64,000 nt of DNA from positions 1-64,000 of the forward strand of contig CALUIR010000012.1 of assembly GCA_944320785.1 (NCBI GenBank), given 5' to 3'. Shown in pieces: positions 24,969 through 33,304 of this stretch. Origin of the DNA: an uncultured Bacteroidaceae bacterium (GTDB taxonomy: Bacteria > Bacteroidota > Bacteroidia > Bacteroidales > Bacteroidaceae). The position numbers were made by a program, and so were the translations under genes. How positions within the stretch are numbered: position 1 is the stretch's first letter; each line of letters opens with the position of its first letter. A model generated the notes under the pieces. It was not told where the DNA came from. It worked only from the letters and a program-made list of their open reading frames with translations, and ran no database searches.

Positions 24969-24992
24969 GGATAGTTTCTCCTCCAACTATCC
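24969..24992 (+). terminator. Intrinsic terminator of the ECF sigma operon
   Basis: GGATAGTT (24969-24976) and AACTATCC (24985-24992) form an 8-bp stem with an 8-nt loop, followed by TTTT. It lies 50 nt after the Spy-like gene. Confidence 0.7.
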
Positions 24993-25012
24993 TTTTGCCG
25001 GCTTTTGCCGTT

Positions 25013-25477
25013 TTACTTCATGATGCCGAAGATGGAAGTGTCGCCCCGTTTCCCTTCCGAGACACTGCCGTTCAATGTGCCGTTCACCAGCGCTTTCTTG
25101 AGCGTTTCCTCGTCAGCCTTGCGGAAGTTCTTGTAAACAGCCGGGTAGCCCGTCACGGTCACCATCTTGACCTTGCGGCTGAACAAGCCCGTGCGCTGCA
25201 CCACCGCCCGCTGCGTTTCCAGCAGCACATCGCCGCCGCCATTGGCGCGCAACGCCTCGCTGATGGCCGCATTCACGCAATTCTCCAAACCACCTTTGCG
25301 CACCTCGCGCGTAGGCATCAGGGAATACGTGATTTTCTCCGAAGAGACTTCCAAGTCGGCAAACGCGGCAGCGGCGACAGGCGCCGTCACATCACGCACG
25401 GAAGCCGTGCGGTAAACCGTGGAACACGAAGTCATGGCCAGGGCGGCCACCGACAAAACCAAAACAATTTTCTTCAT
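25013..25477 (-). CDS. Lipoprotein of unknown function
   Basis: 154 residues. A signal peptide with lipobox (MKKIVLVLSVAALAMTSC, Cys 18) precedes a region containing FADLEVSSEKITYSLMPTREVRKGGLENCVNAAISEALRANGGGDVLLETQRAVVQ. This gives a beta-alpha pattern resembling small envelope proteins that handle promiscuous ligands. No known catalytic motif. Monocistronic, minus strand, convergent with the ECF operon. Confidence 0.75.
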   Translation of the reverse strand: MKKIVLVLSVAALAMTSCSTVYRTASVRDVTAPVAAAAFADLEVSSEKITYSLMPTREVRKGGLENCVNAAISEALRANGGGDVLLETQRAVVQRTGLFSRKVKMVTVTGYPAVYKNFRKADEETLKKALVNGTLNGSVSEGKRGDTSIFGIMK

Positions 25478-25558
25478 TTTTTAATATGGTTAATAGGCTC
25501 AATACTCATATCACACGCCAGGAGCCCGTTCTGAAGTGCCGTTCTTGTGTTTCGAATG

Positions 25559-25566
25559 CAAAAATA
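25559..25566 (-). promoter_or_regulatory. -7 element (TATTTTTG) of the lipoprotein gene
   Basis: Minus-strand TATTTTTG, 82 nt upstream of the ATG at 25477. No consensus -33 box. Confidence 0.4.
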
Positions 25567-25709
25567 ATGCAAATCTGATTAAAAAGAAATTTTCAACCGA
25601 AAAACGGCATGCAATGCCCGGAAATAGCTTGCAAAGGGAAAAAACCAAAAGGAAAATCCGTTACATATCCATGCAAGGGCCGCGCATTGCCTAATGGAAC
25701 GTACCCAAT

Positions 25710-25770
25710 ACGATTAGTAATCGTACACGCTTACGATTAGTAATCGTCAGGCGATACGATTACTAATCGT
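25710..25770. repeat. Three 15-bp perfect palindromes spaced 23 nt apart
   Basis: ACGATTAGTAATCGT at 25710-25724 and 25733-25747, and ACGATTACTAATCGT at 25756-25770. Each is a dyad of 7-bp arms around one base. The spacing is exactly 23 nt start to start, and the 8-nt linkers differ. In the 514-nt gap between pit and the lipoprotein gene. Apart from the pit terminators and one -7 box, nothing else is visible in this gap. Confidence 0.9.
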
Positions 25771-25895
25771 CTTAAAAAACATCCTGAAGGATTGCAGGAA
25801 CCGTCAGGAGGAATTGATAAAATAATCGGAATGATGCCATAAGGACATCGGCAGGATTCCACGGGACAACCCAAACATCCGGAGGCACGGCATGC

Positions 25896-25920
25896 AAAAA
25901 AGCCCGAAAAGGGGACGGGC
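25896..25920 (-). terminator. Second terminator downstream of pit
   Basis: GCCCG/CGGGC stem (25902-25906, 25916-25920), followed on the minus strand by TTTTTT. Confidence 0.6.
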
Positions 25921-25929
25921 AACCCTGCA

Positions 25930-25969
25930 AAAAAAAAACAGGGAACGACGGACGGACCGCCATTCCCTG
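25930..25969 (-). terminator. Intrinsic terminator of ppk1-pit
   Basis: CAGGGAA (25939-25945) pairs with TTCCCTG (25963-25969). On the minus strand the stem is followed by a run of about ten T. It lies 23 nt after the pit stop. Confidence 0.85.
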
Positions 25970-25991
25970 CCTTCTGCCTGTTCCCGCACTT

Positions 25992-28229
25992 CTATTCCTG
26001 CGCCTGGAACTTGTTGCTCACCTTCAGCAGGTTGATGGTATAGTTCGTCACATTCTGCGCTTCCTGGATCATGGTCAGATAAACCATGCTCACCTTGATG
26101 CTGCCGCTCTGCCCTTGGATGCGCTTCAACTCCTCACGCTTCAGGTGCGACAATTCATTGTTCAAACGGTTGCCCCTCACCACAAAATCCTGCAGGCTGG
26201 CATAATCGTTGTTCTCGATGCAAGCGCGGACGTCGCGGACAAAAGCCGTGATTTCCTCTGACACCACCGAGAACTCTCCCTTCTGCACATTGTCCAACGG
26301 GTTGAAATTGTTGTCGATATGCTCCAGGCAAGGCTCGATGAAACGGCCCACGCTATACACCAGTTCGCTGGCAAAGTCATTGCCTTGATAATAATACAAG
26401 CCTTTGTCCAGCACCATGTTATTGTCCAGATGGCTCATCGCCACCGTGCCGATGCGCTTCATCTGCTTGATTTGCTTCTTCTCGAACTTGATGGAACCCA
26501 TGGCCCTCCGCAGCCCGCGCAGGTTCTCGCTCATGAACGAAGTGACGGCACGGTTGAAATTGTCCTCCACGTAAACCAGCACCTTCGACAGCTCTTCACG
26601 CGTATGTTCGCGCAGCAACGCCAAAGCTTCGTTGGAATCCGTCGTTTTCAGCAGGCGGGTCACCGTAGGGCTGAGCGTCTCGCGCTTCTTCTTGTTCTTG
26701 TAAAGCACTTGGCTGCGGATGAGCGAGAATACGGCCACGGCAATCAGAATCACAATGGCCACCGCCCCGCCGAAATGGATGAACAAAGCCACGAAAAAGC
26801 AAATGGTGAACGCCGCACCGGCTGTGAGGAACCAACCGCCAATGACGCTCAGCACGCCCGTGATGCGGTAAACGGCAGAATCACGCCCCCATGCACGGTC
26901 CGCCAACGAAGTGCCCATCGCCACCATGAAAGTGACATAGGTGGTGGAAAGGGGAAGTTTCATCGAAGTGCCCAAAGCAATCAGAAGGCCGGCCAGCACC
27001 AGGTTGACGGAGGCACGCACCAAGTCGAAGGCCGCACCGTCGGCAATGATGGCCTCATCCTTGCGGAAACGGGTGTCTATCCATTTCTTCGCGGATTCCG
27101 GCGTGACCTTCATCACGGCATTCGAGATGTTCAGGCTGATACGAACCAATGTGCGGGCCACCGGCGTGCTGCCGAACACCTCCTCGCCCTCGTCCTGGCG
27201 GGAAAGGTCCACAGATGTCTTAATGACGGCATGCGCCTTCTTGGAGGTCATCAGGGCATAAACCATCACCAATCCCGCCGCAATCAGGAAATACCACGGG
27301 GTCTTTGCCGAATCCAGAAGCGAAGTCATCACCAGCGTGTCGGGCGTGGCGCCGCTGCTCTGCAAGTCAAGGTAAGAGGAATAACCCGCCAAGGGAACGC
27401 CGATGAAGTTAACCAAGTCGTTGCCCGCAAAGGCCAGCGCCAGCGCGAAAGTGCCTAACATCACCACTACTTTGAACACATTGACCTTCAGCCAATGAAG
27501 CACCTGCATCAGGATGGTGAAGAACACGAAGCACGCACCGACCAGCGCGGGCGTGTATTCATCGACCCAAGCCTTCGTGTCGCCGGTCATGAAGGAACTG
27601 TCCTTCAATCCCTTGATAAGCATGAAGTAAATGATGGCCGTGGTTGCCACGCCGCCGAACAGGCCGATGCTGTAACGCATGTGCTTCCTGTAGTTGAACG
27701 TGAAGACGAGCCGCGCCAGCCATTGCACCACCATGCCGAAAAAGAAAGCAATCGCCACCGACACAAAAATGGCCATGATGACGGACAATGCCTTGTCCGT
27801 GTTCAGGTATTCACCCAGCCCCAACGCATCGTCGGACCAGCTTTTCACCAAGGCCAGGGCAAACGTTCCGCCCAGCAGTTCAAACACCATGGAAACAGTG
27901 GTGGAGGTCGGCATGCCCATCGAGTTGAACACATCCAAAACCACCACGTCCGTCAGCATGACTGCAAGGAGAATCGTCATGATTTCCGCAAAATAGAAAT
28001 GCTCCGGCTGGTAGATGCCGTGCCGGGCGATGTCCATCATCCCATTGGAAAGGGATGCGCCCAGCAGCACGCCGACGGCGGCAATGACAAGAATCGTCCG
28101 GAAAGAAGCCGCTTTGGCTCCAATCGCCGAATTCAGGAAGTTCACCGCATCATTGCTGACACCCACCATGAGGTCGAACACGGCCAGCACAAACAAGAAA
28201 ATAACAATCAGTAAATAAAAAGTCTCCAT
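25992..28229 (-). CDS. pit: Inorganic phosphate transporter (Pit family) with C-terminal PhoU-like domain
   Basis: 745 residues (ATG at 28229; an upstream GTG at 28238 is possible). The PiT transporter core spans about 1-510, with the duplicated signatures DLMVGVSNDAVNFLNSAIG and FAGNDLVNFIGVPLAGYSSY plus many membrane helices. After a short basic linker, a soluble helical domain (about 540-745, LRGLRRAMGSIKFEKKQIKQMKRIG) resembles PhoU regulators. It starts 41 nt downstream of ppk1, linking phosphate uptake to polyphosphate synthesis. The fused PhoU-like tail probably tunes transport, as PhoU does for Pst/Pit (inference). Confidence 0.9.
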   Translation of the reverse strand: METFYLLIVIFLFVLAVFDLMVGVSNDAVNFLNSAIGAKAASFRTILVIAAVGVLLGASLSNGMMDIARHGIYQPEHFYFAEIMTILLAVMLTDVVVLDVFNSMGMPTSTTVSMVFELLGGTFALALVKSWSDDALGLGEYLNTDKALSVIMAIFVSVAIAFFFGMVVQWLARLVFTFNYRKHMRYSIGLFGGVATTAIIYFMLIKGLKDSSFMTGDTKAWVDEYTPALVGACFVFFTILMQVLHWLKVNVFKVVVMLGTFALALAFAGNDLVNFIGVPLAGYSSYLDLQSSGATPDTLVMTSLLDSAKTPWYFLIAAGLVMVYALMTSKKAHAVIKTSVDLSRQDEGEEVFGSTPVARTLVRISLNISNAVMKVTPESAKKWIDTRFRKDEAIIADGAAFDLVRASVNLVLAGLLIALGTSMKLPLSTTYVTFMVAMGTSLADRAWGRDSAVYRITGVLSVIGGWFLTAGAAFTICFFVALFIHFGGAVAIVILIAVAVFSLIRSQVLYKNKKKRETLSPTVTRLLKTTDSNEALALLREHTREELSKVLVYVEDNFNRAVTSFMSENLRGLRRAMGSIKFEKKQIKQMKRIGTVAMSHLDNNMVLDKGLYYYQGNDFASELVYSVGRFIEPCLEHIDNNFNPLDNVQKGEFSVVSEEITAFVRDVRACIENNDYASLQDFVVRGNRLNNELSHLKREELKRIQGQSGSIKVSMVYLTMIQEAQNVTNYTINLLKVSNKFQAQE

Positions 28230-28270
28230 ATAAACCACATTATTGTTTGCAAAGGAATAATAACATCATT

Positions 28271-30364
28271 TCATATAAAAGTCAACCCTGTTACAGAATG
28301 GTTACAATCCGATGACGGCTTGTTCCTTTCTTTCAGATATTCATAAAAAGCATATTGCGCCCTCACAGGAGGCTCCCCGTGCTTAAACACGTTATTCAGG
28401 CTGCCGTCCACCCAACATGCCTTCCGGTTGTCGGCCAACTGGATGCGGAGCATGTCGATAATTTCCTCTTTCATCCTGCCATGAACCGGCACGGCGGCCT
28501 CAATGCGGCGGTACAGGTTGCGGCGCATCCAGTCGGGCGAGCCCAAGAACACAAGGGGTTTGCCCGCATTCCCGAAATACCACACCCGGGCATGCTCCAG
28601 GAAAGCATCCACAATGCGCGTCACCCGGATGTTCCGGCTATAACTTTGCCCCGGCTTCAAGCAGCATATTCCCCGTATGATAAGGTCAATCTCCACGCCC
28701 GCCTCGCTGGCACGATACAACTCATCAATCATGGCGGGATCTTGCAGCGCATTCATCTTCAAGACGATGCGTCCCTTCTCCCCCTTCAAGGCCAGGTTCC
28801 GCTCCCGATGAATCATCTTCTTCAGGCTGGGCACCAAGTTGAACTGCGCCACCAAAAGGCGGCGGAAACGGGGTTTGAAGGCATCATGCTGCAACACTTT
28901 GAACAACTGGCAAAGGTCGTCCACCACCAGCTGGTTGCAGGTAAACAAGCCCACATCGGCATACTGCCGTGCCGTTTTCTCATTGAAATTGCCGGTCCCC
29001 ACATAAGCATAGCTGCGGATTGGGTTTCCCTCCGGGTTCCGCCTCAACACCAACGCCACTTTCGCATGGACCTTCAGCCCGGGAATGCTATATATAATAT
29101 GTATGCCTGCCTGTTGCATCATTTCAGCCGTGGCAAGGTTGTTTTCTTCATCAAAACGGGCTTTCAACTCCACAAACACCGTCACGCTTTTCCCGTTCTG
29201 CGCGGCAGCTATCAACGTGTTGATGACGGCAGAGTTTTCCGCCACCCGGTATTGGGTTATCATGATTTCCTTCGTGGCCGGGTCATGCACGGCCTCATAA
29301 AGGAAATGGATGAAATGCTCAAAAGAATGGTAGGGGAAATGAAGCAGCAGGTCCTTTTGCCGCACGTAGCGGAAAATGGATTCTTTCTCATCGAGGAAAG
29401 CCAACTTCATGGGCAACGGCTTCCCATTGCTCTGCAAGGCGGCATTCGGGTTGGGCAAGTGCGACAAGTCCTCCAAATTCAGGTGCTTGTCGCCCGGCAC
29501 CAATTCATCAGTGCTGATGTCGAAGGAGGCGCACAAATAGTGCAGGAAGTCATCCGGCATCTGGCGTTCGTACACAAAACGGCATACGGCGCCAATCTTC
29601 CGCTTTTTCACTTTGGCCTTTATCTGCTCAACAATCCCCCCCTCAACGGCTTCGTCTATCAATATGTCTGCATCGCGGGATATCTTGATGCAATAAGCAT
29701 CGCCCACCACCATGCCGGGAAACACATAGCCAATATTGGCCTTGATGATTTCCTCCATGAACATCAAGTAGTAATTGCCGTTATGGAAAGGCAGTTCCAC
29801 GAACCGTGGCACTTTGCTGTAAGGTAGCTTGAACACGAAGCAACGGGGGTGGCAACGTGCTTCATCCTCCGGCAAATAAACCCGCACCGCCAAGTAAAGG
29901 CGGTTGTTGCGAAGGAAAGTGCGGATATGATGCCTGTCCACCGGAACCGGTTGCAGGTAAGGGAAGATTTCTTCCCGGAAATAATCAACAATGAACGCAC
30001 GATGCACGTCCTCCACCTCCCTGCCTTGATAGAAGATGACATGATGCCGCGCCAGTTCCGGCACAATCTCCTGCTCGTAAATACGGATGCGGTCCTCTAA
30101 CTGCGCATTGACTTTTTCATTGATTTCCTGAAGGATGAACCGCTCTTTGGCCAAGGTTTCAGCATCTGCCTGCCCGCCTGACAAGGCAGCCCTGTGTTCG
30201 GCGACCCGTATCTGGTAGAATTCTTCAAGGTTGGAAGAATAGATGGATACGAAGTTTATCCGCTCATAAAGCGGCAACGAACGGTCGTCCGCTTCGAGCA
30301 ACACGCGATAATTGAACGACAGCCAACTGATATCGCGTTCGAAATATCCGTATCCCTTTTCCAT
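28271..30364 (-). CDS. ppk1: Polyphosphate kinase 1
   Basis: 697 residues, standard for PPK1. The N-terminal domain YFERDISWLSFNYRVLLEADD is followed by FVSIYSSNLEEFYQIRVAEH, and the phospholipase-D-like C-terminal domains carry catalytic His in LKVHAKVALVLRR (about 432) and HARVWYFGNAGKP (about 592). The first aligns with E. coli His435, which forms the phospho-enzyme. It makes polyphosphate from ATP. It is first in the operon with pit. Confidence 0.95.
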   Translation of the reverse strand: MEKGYGYFERDISWLSFNYRVLLEADDRSLPLYERINFVSIYSSNLEEFYQIRVAEHRAALSGGQADAETLAKERFILQEINEKVNAQLEDRIRIYEQEIVPELARHHVIFYQGREVEDVHRAFIVDYFREEIFPYLQPVPVDRHHIRTFLRNNRLYLAVRVYLPEDEARCHPRCFVFKLPYSKVPRFVELPFHNGNYYLMFMEEIIKANIGYVFPGMVVGDAYCIKISRDADILIDEAVEGGIVEQIKAKVKKRKIGAVCRFVYERQMPDDFLHYLCASFDISTDELVPGDKHLNLEDLSHLPNPNAALQSNGKPLPMKLAFLDEKESIFRYVRQKDLLLHFPYHSFEHFIHFLYEAVHDPATKEIMITQYRVAENSAVINTLIAAAQNGKSVTVFVELKARFDEENNLATAEMMQQAGIHIIYSIPGLKVHAKVALVLRRNPEGNPIRSYAYVGTGNFNEKTARQYADVGLFTCNQLVVDDLCQLFKVLQHDAFKPRFRRLLVAQFNLVPSLKKMIHRERNLALKGEKGRIVLKMNALQDPAMIDELYRASEAGVEIDLIIRGICCLKPGQSYSRNIRVTRIVDAFLEHARVWYFGNAGKPLVFLGSPDWMRRNLYRRIEAAVPVHGRMKEEIIDMLRIQLADNRKACWVDGSLNNVFKHGEPPVRAQYAFYEYLKERNKPSSDCNHSVTGLTFI

Positions 30365-30454
30365 CAGTCCCGATTATTGCCTGGCGGGCATCCGTGGAAC
30401 GGCCGGCTACATGCGCTTTCTTCCATCACAAATACTCCTTGGTCAAAATCGGAA

Positions 30455-30462
30455 CAAAGATA
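30455..30462 (-). promoter_or_regulatory. -7 element (TATCTTTG) of ppk1-pit
   Basis: Minus-strand TATCTTTG 91 nt upstream of the ppk1 ATG. -33 match poor. Confidence 0.45.
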
Positions 30463-30591
30463 CGCCTTTTTTGGGAAGTACGTTAAAGAAGCCAAAAGAA
30501 AATGTAATATTTATGCACGAACTGCGGCCGAATGCCCTGCCATGGCGTTCAAGCCTTTCAGGGAAGATATACGGCAAAACCGATTAATGCG

Positions 30592-30599
30592 TATCTTTG
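30592..30599 (+). promoter_or_regulatory. -7 element (TATCTTTG) of the phosphoesterase gene
   Basis: TATCTTTG 24 nt upstream of the ATG at 30623. No consensus -33. Confidence 0.45.
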
Positions 30600-30622
30600 C
30601 CTCGGCCAAACGTAATGCATGC

Positions 30623-31114
30623 ATGATAAGAATCGGATTACTGTCAGACACCCACGGTTATTGGGACGACAAATACATCACCTATTTTGAGACGTGCGAC
30701 GAAGTGTGGCATGCCGGCGACATCGGTTCCTTGGAAGTGGCACAACGGTTCCAGGCATTCAAGCCGTTCCGCGCCGTCTATGGAAACATTGACGGGCAGG
30801 ATCTCCGCCGGTTGTTCCCGCAAACCCTCCGCTTCACGACAGAAGGGACAGAAGTACTGATGAAGCACATCGGGGGCTATCCCGGCAACTACGACGCTTC
30901 CATCCGTGGAAGCATCCTGGCACGCCCGCCCAAACTGTTCGTCAGCGGACACTCACACATCCTCAAAATAAAGTACGACAAGACGTTAGGAATGCTTCAC
31001 ATCAATCCCGGCGCAGCAGGAATTTATGGGTTCCACAAAGTGCGCACTTTGGTACGGTTTGTCATCCGCGACGGGCGGTTCGAGGACTTGGAAGTCATTG
31101 AATTGGCCGGATAA
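30623..31114 (+). CDS. YfcE/MJ0936-type metallophosphoesterase
   Basis: 163 residues. Metal-binding motifs of calcineurin-like phosphoesterases: GLLSDTHG (DxH), HAGDIGS (GD), YGNIDGQD (GNxD-like) and FVSGHSHILK (GHSH). The length matches the single-domain YfcE family, which hydrolyses phosphodiesters with Mn or similar metals. The biological substrate is unknown. Start set at MIRIGLLSDTHG. It is transcribed alone, divergent from ppk1 and convergent with the PUL. An imperfect hairpin (31126-31156) follows. Confidence 0.88.
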   Translation: MIRIGLLSDTHGYWDDKYITYFETCDEVWHAGDIGSLEVAQRFQAFKPFRAVYGNIDGQDLRRLFPQTLRFTTEGTEVLMKHIGGYPGNYDASIRGSILARPPKLFVSGHSHILKIKYDKTLGMLHINPGAAGIYGFHKVRTLVRFVIRDGRFEDLEVIELAG

Positions 31115-31234
31115 GAAAGGGACACGGGCCGGAATGCCAGTCCGGCATCCAGCCCGTTCAAATCTTGTTGCCGGCAAACTCAGGACAGCAGCCCGGCAGG
31201 CCACGTTATCCAAGGGAAGCCACCGCCTGCCCTG

Positions 31235-33184
31235 CTACTTATCCGTCCGGAAAGGACCCACCGGATACCCTAACTCCCCATACAGGTTGCCATTGGGGCA
31301 ATCGGCCCAACTGTAACGTGCCGCTATCGGGATGCGTACTTCCTTTGACCTCAAGATTACGCTCTTGCCATCCTTGCCAATCTCTGCCTGCGCCGGATAA
31401 TACATCCCGTTGGCATCTTTCAGTATGAATCCTTTCACCTCATCTCCTTTGGCCATGATTTTCGCATCAAACACCAAGACCAATGCATCGCCATCCACCG
31501 TATAATCCACGCAAACCGGCATATGGTACTTTCCTTTGCCATAAGTACGGGCTAAAGAAAGAGCCGCTAAACGACGCCCCACTTCCTGTTTGTTTTTCGG
31601 ATGAATATCATAGATGTCGCCTATGTCGATGGCTGTCACCATGCCTGTATTCGACAAATGCAATGCTTCAGCCTGCGCCTCACGCAATGCCGCCCATTGG
31701 GAATCCAGTTGCACTTCGCGAGGCTGCATGTATCCTGCCAACTGCACAAAATAGAACGGGAAGTCATACCCCCACTGCATCCGCCAATCAGCAATCAAAG
31801 ATTGGAACAATGGCGCATAGGAATCTGCACGTTTCGTATTTTCCTCCCCTTGATACCATATCACTCCTTTAATCGGGAAGTCCGTCATCGCATGGACCAT
31901 GCCATTATAAAGCACAGAAGGAAAGCCGGAATTCTCTGGAGACACGGGCTTGGCCGGAATATCCTCTATCCCCATCCCTACACGATAAGCCCAATTGCCC
32001 GACAAAGGGACACGCATCCCTGCCGCTTCTGCATACAAATCCTCCGGCCGGCTACGGAAACCTCCTTCGCCGCCAAAATCAGTAATCCGCACAGTAAGCA
32101 CATTCTTGCCTGCACGGACAAGCGCAGATGGAATCACATATTTGCAGAAAGTGGCATAACCTTTCCCTTCTCCTATCTTATGGCCGTTGAAGAAAACGAC
32201 ATTCTCATCATCCATGCATCCCAAAGAAAGAGCCACATCATGGCCTTCCCAACCGGCAGGCACATCCATCTCTACCTGATACCACACGACACCGTCAAAA
32301 CCCGGCAATGCCTTTGCTTCCCAATTCCCGGGAACAGGCATTTTTTCCCAAGCATCATGGTAAGAGCAAGCCCATGAAGGCTTGTTCAAACGGTAGCCTG
32401 CATCTTGGCTAAGGAAGCCCATCTCCCACCAACGCATGTCTTCTTCATAAGCGGCCATCAGCGCCTCTTTCTTGAAACCATTCAAACGTATTTCTTCTAT
32501 TTTTTCCTGAAAGCCGTCCAAACGAGCCAATGTCTCATAGCTCGTCCATGATTCAGCCGGCGTTCCTCCCCATGTGCAATCAATGACCCCGATGGGCACA
32601 TGCAGCTTTTCCCATAGCCCCCGTGCATAAAAATAGGCCAATGCAGAAAAATCAGGCACTGCAGACGGACGGCATTCATTCCATCCGCCATGATTCATTT
32701 CCACTTGGGCAGCAGGAGAATAGGCCATCGTCTTCTTCACTTGCAGCAAACGGATTTCCGGGTAATCCGCATGGGCTATTTCTTCTTCATAATTCAACAC
32801 CTTTCCCCATCCGGCCAAAGGCATCTCCATGTTGGACTGCCCTGAACAAAACCACACTTCACCGACAAGCACATTCTGCAACCGCAGTTCATCCGTCCCG
32901 TCTGTCAAAGTAATCACATAAGGGCCACCTGCCGAAGGAACTGGTATTTCTACCAAGAAACTTCCATCAGCCTGTGAAACGGCAGAATAGGTTTTCTTTG
33001 TCCAGCCGACTTTCACCGTGACATCCGATGAAGGCGCCGCCTGCCCCTTCATCTTCAGCAACGCATGTTGCTGAAGCACCATATTGTCTGTGAAATAAGA
33101 TGGCAATACAATTTCGCCCCATGCCGCTCCCGTGCTTAACGACAAAGCGGCAACGGCCAATAAGTGCCGCAATATATTCTTCAT
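31235..33184 (-). CDS. Sialate O-acetylesterase-type esterase (SGNH)
   Basis: 649 residues. A signal peptide (about 1-23) precedes the SASA fold. The nucleophile motif is FCSGQSNMEMPLAGW (about 113) and WYQGEENTKRADSY is the second block. DIGDIYDIHPKNKQEVGRRLA (about 526) supplies the catalytic Asp/His. A jelly-roll-like domain is inserted between the blocks. Such esterases remove acetyl groups from sialic acid, and in plant-glycan PULs also from other sugars. It is the last gene of the PUL, so here it probably de-acetylates the glycan. 120 nt separate it from the GH3 gene; a small imperfect hairpin lies at 33226-33250. Confidence 0.88.
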   Translation of the reverse strand: MKNILRHLLAVAALSLSTGAAWGEIVLPSYFTDNMVLQQHALLKMKGQAAPSSDVTVKVGWTKKTYSAVSQADGSFLVEIPVPSAGGPYVITLTDGTDELRLQNVLVGEVWFCSGQSNMEMPLAGWGKVLNYEEEIAHADYPEIRLLQVKKTMAYSPAAQVEMNHGGWNECRPSAVPDFSALAYFYARGLWEKLHVPIGVIDCTWGGTPAESWTSYETLARLDGFQEKIEEIRLNGFKKEALMAAYEEDMRWWEMGFLSQDAGYRLNKPSWACSYHDAWEKMPVPGNWEAKALPGFDGVVWYQVEMDVPAGWEGHDVALSLGCMDDENVVFFNGHKIGEGKGYATFCKYVIPSALVRAGKNVLTVRITDFGGEGGFRSRPEDLYAEAAGMRVPLSGNWAYRVGMGIEDIPAKPVSPENSGFPSVLYNGMVHAMTDFPIKGVIWYQGEENTKRADSYAPLFQSLIADWRMQWGYDFPFYFVQLAGYMQPREVQLDSQWAALREAQAEALHLSNTGMVTAIDIGDIYDIHPKNKQEVGRRLAALSLARTYGKGKYHMPVCVDYTVDGDALVLVFDAKIMAKGDEVKGFILKDANGMYYPAQAEIGKDGKSVILRSKEVRIPIAARYSWADCPNGNLYGELGYPVGPFRTDK

Positions 33185-33304
33185 TTCAAATTGGTTTTAA
33201 TTATCGGTTCAAAAATCCCTGCCAATGCACCCATTCAAGAAATGGATGCATCAGCAAGAACAAAAACAGCCCATTTACTTGGTTTCCAATCTATCCTGCG
33301 ATAC

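Noticed and set aside
25710-25770. CRISPR array
   Set aside because: The repeats are 15 bp with 8-nt linkers, far too short, and there are only three.
31235-33184. Sialic-acid catabolism locus
   Set aside because: The sialate-type esterase has no sialidase, lyase or epimerase partners here; it more likely removes acetyl groups from the PUL glycan.
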